From assembly GCF_018732085.1 (NCBI RefSeq), contig NZ_CP076103.1:2170001-2234000 (forward strand): a DNA stretch of 64,000 bases, in the 5' to 3' direction. Origin of the DNA: Lysobacter capsici. GTDB taxonomy: Bacteria > Pseudomonadota > Gammaproteobacteria > Xanthomonadales > Xanthomonadaceae. The notes below the pieces were generated by a model. It saw only the letters and a program-made list of their open reading frames with translations. It made no database searches and was not told where the DNA came from. The position numbers and the translations under genes are program-made. The stretch's first letter is position 1; the number at the start of each line of letters is the position of its first letter. Shown in pieces: positions 62,939 to 64,000 of the stretch.

Positions 62939-62956
62939 GCCGAAACTCATCGAAAC

Positions 62957-63556
62957 TCATCGCGCCGCATCCAACGCCAGATTGAGCTTGAGCACATTCA
63001 CACGCTCCATGCCGAGCACACCGAACTGAGGCGCCTCGGTGTTGGCCGCGATCAAGGCCTCCACCTGGGCCACACTGAGACCGCGTGCCTTGGCCACGCG
63101 CGCGGCCTGGATCTGCGCCGCGCGCGGGGACAGGTGCGGGTCCAGGCCGCCGCCGGACTGGGTCGCCAGTTCGGCGGGCACGTCGGCGATGGCGATGCCT
63201 TCGCGCTGCGCGATCGCCGCGGTGTCCTCGGCGATGCGCTTGCGCAGGTCGGGATTGCTGCGCGCCTGATTGCTGCCGGACGCGGCGGTCGGGTCGTACT
63301 TGGCCGCCGACGGGCGCGGCTGGAAGTACCTGGCGTCGGCGAACGGTTGCGCGATCAGCTCCGAGCCAATCGGGTGGCCGTCGTATCGGATGATCGAACC
63401 GACGGCCTGTGCAGGAAATGCGAGGCGCCCCAGCGCGGTGCCGGCCAGGGAATAGAGCAGGCCGAAGCCGAGCAGGGAGATCGCGGCGAACAGCAGCGGA
63501 GCGCGCAGGGAAACGCGATCGTCGAGGGTGAGCGGTTGGGCGGTTTGGGTGGTCAT
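62957..63556 (-). CDS. kdpC: Potassium-transporting ATPase subunit C
   Basis: 199-residue single-pass inner-membrane subunit that stabilises the KdpFABC K+ pump. The membrane helix APLLFAAISLLGFGLLYSLA is followed by the conserved GSELIAQPF, YFQPRPSAA and SGGGLDPHLSP blocks. The ATG at 63554-63556 is chosen; upstream in-frame residues are repeat-derived. It lies 88 bp after kdpB. Confidence 0.97.
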   Translation of the reverse strand: MTTQTAQPLTLDDRVSLRAPLLFAAISLLGFGLLYSLAGTALGRLAFPAQAVGSIIRYDGHPIGSELIAQPFADARYFQPRPSAAKYDPTAASGSNQARSNPDLRKRIAEDTAAIAQREGIAIADVPAELATQSGGGLDPHLSPRAAQIQAARVAKARGLSVAQVEALIAANTEAPQFGVLGMERVNVLKLNLALDAAR

Positions 63557-63601
63557 TGGAATGTCCTGTTGGGGCGGTGCGGGCGGCTGGCCCTCACCCA
63601 A

Positions 63602-63625
63602 CCCTCTCCCGCGAGCGGGAGAGGG
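63602..63625. repeat. CCCTCTCCCGC hairpin between kdpB and kdpC
   Basis: CCCTCTCCCGC and GCGGGAGAGGG form an almost loop-less inverted repeat in the 88-bp gap; a partial copy (GAGAGGGCTTA) follows. Could reduce expression of kdpC relative to kdpB. Confidence 0.8.
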
Positions 63626-63644
63626 CTTACTTGCGCGAGAGGGC

Positions 63645-64000
63645 TTAGAAAATCGCGACCAGCGCCATGTCGATCAGCTTGATCGCGACGAACGGCAGCA
63701 GCACGCCGCCCAGGCCGTAGACCAGCATGTTCCGGCGCAGCAGCGCGACCGCGGTGGCGGGCTTGAAGCGCACGCCGGCCAGGGCCAGCGGGATCAGCGC
63801 GGGGATGATCAGGGCGTTGAAGATCAACGCCGCGAGCACCGCGTTGCTCGGGCTCGACAAGTGCATGACGTTGAGCGCGGCCATCTGCGGGATCGCCGCG
63901 GCGAACAGCGCCGGCAGGATCGCGAAGTACTTCGACACGTCGTTGGCGAGCGAGAACGTGGTCAGCGCGCCGCGGGTGATCAGCTGTTGCTTGCCGACCT
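63645..64000 (-). CDS. kdpB: Potassium-transporting ATPase ATP-binding subunit (C-terminal end, cut by window edge)
   Basis: The visible 117 codons encode the last membrane helices of the P-type ATPase KdpB: TFSLANDVSKYFAILPALFA, MAALNVMHLSSPSNAVLAAL, IFNALIIPALIPLALAGV and the final FVAIKLIDMALVAIF. The catalytic DKTGT region and kdpA lie outside the window. Confidence 0.96.
   Translation of the reverse strand, partial: VGKQQLITRGALTTFSLANDVSKYFAILPALFAAAIPQMAALNVMHLSSPSNAVLAALIFNALIIPALIPLALAGVRFKPATAVALLRRNMLVYGLGGVLLPFVAIKLIDMALVAIF

Overview
The window is GC-rich chromosomal DNA from a member of the Lysobacteraceae/Xanthomonadaceae, most likely Lysobacter. The evidence is an HSAF-type polycyclic tetramate macrolactam (PTM) cluster with the Lysobacter gene content, a lexA-recA-recX block with a Xanthomonas-style LexA box, a separated kdpABC/kdpDE arrangement, and many short intergenic inverted repeats of the kind common in this group. 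No insertion sequence, prophage or CRISPR array was seen.

Layout. 1-2.5 kb: a partial Lrp/AsnC regulator divergent from a PLP trans-sulfuration-type enzyme, then a DUF937-like gene broken at a 27-C homopolymer. 3-6.5 kb: katG and two paralogous small secreted cysteine-rich proteins. 6.6-13.2 kb: a membrane-anchored Clp-like AAA+ ATPase and mutS, both on the minus strand. 13.7-18.1 kb: an SGNH/GDSL hydrolase, a small membrane-anchored protein, and an Lnt-like carbon-nitrogen hydrolase broken by a duplication/insertion. 18.2-21.8 kb: a serine hydrolase of the beta-lactamase family, an amino-acid permease, and a small exported hypothetical protein.

22.1-46.8 kb is the PTM locus. A minus-strand operon reads sterol desaturase-type hydroxylase, hybrid PKS-NRPS (KS-AT-DH-KR-ACP-C-A-PCP-TE), three paralogous phytoene-desaturase-like flavoenzymes (OX1, OX2, OX3), an alcohol dehydrogenase-like reductase (OX4) and, after a 107-nt gap, a DHA2-family efflux pump. 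Three plus-strand genes diverge from it: a ferredoxin-NADP reductase, an arginase-family enzyme (probable ornithine supply) and a TonB-dependent receptor. From known PTM biochemistry, the single PKS module iteratively makes two polyene chains, the NRPS joins both to ornithine and the TE releases the tetramate. The OX enzymes then close the carbocycles and the hydroxylase finishes the scaffold. The 513-nt divergent intergenic region holds two tandem TGAC-N7-GTCA dyads and is the obvious control region. The arginase-receptor interval carries a tandemly duplicated repeat module with an expanded 7-bp satellite.

47-58 kb: a secreted protein of unknown function, pncC/cinA-like amidase, a MarR-GNAT fusion, lexA-recA-recX, alaS, csrA, tRNA-Ser(GCU), tRNA-Arg(ACG) and a small conserved hypothetical. 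58.6-64 kb: kdpE, kdpD, a ~0.6-kb imperfect inverted repeat, kdpC and the 3' end of kdpB.

Two places (about 2.3-2.4 kb and 16.9-17.0 kb) combine a poly-C run with a short direct duplication that breaks a conserved reading frame. They look like assembly artefacts and should be checked before either gene is called a pseudogene.
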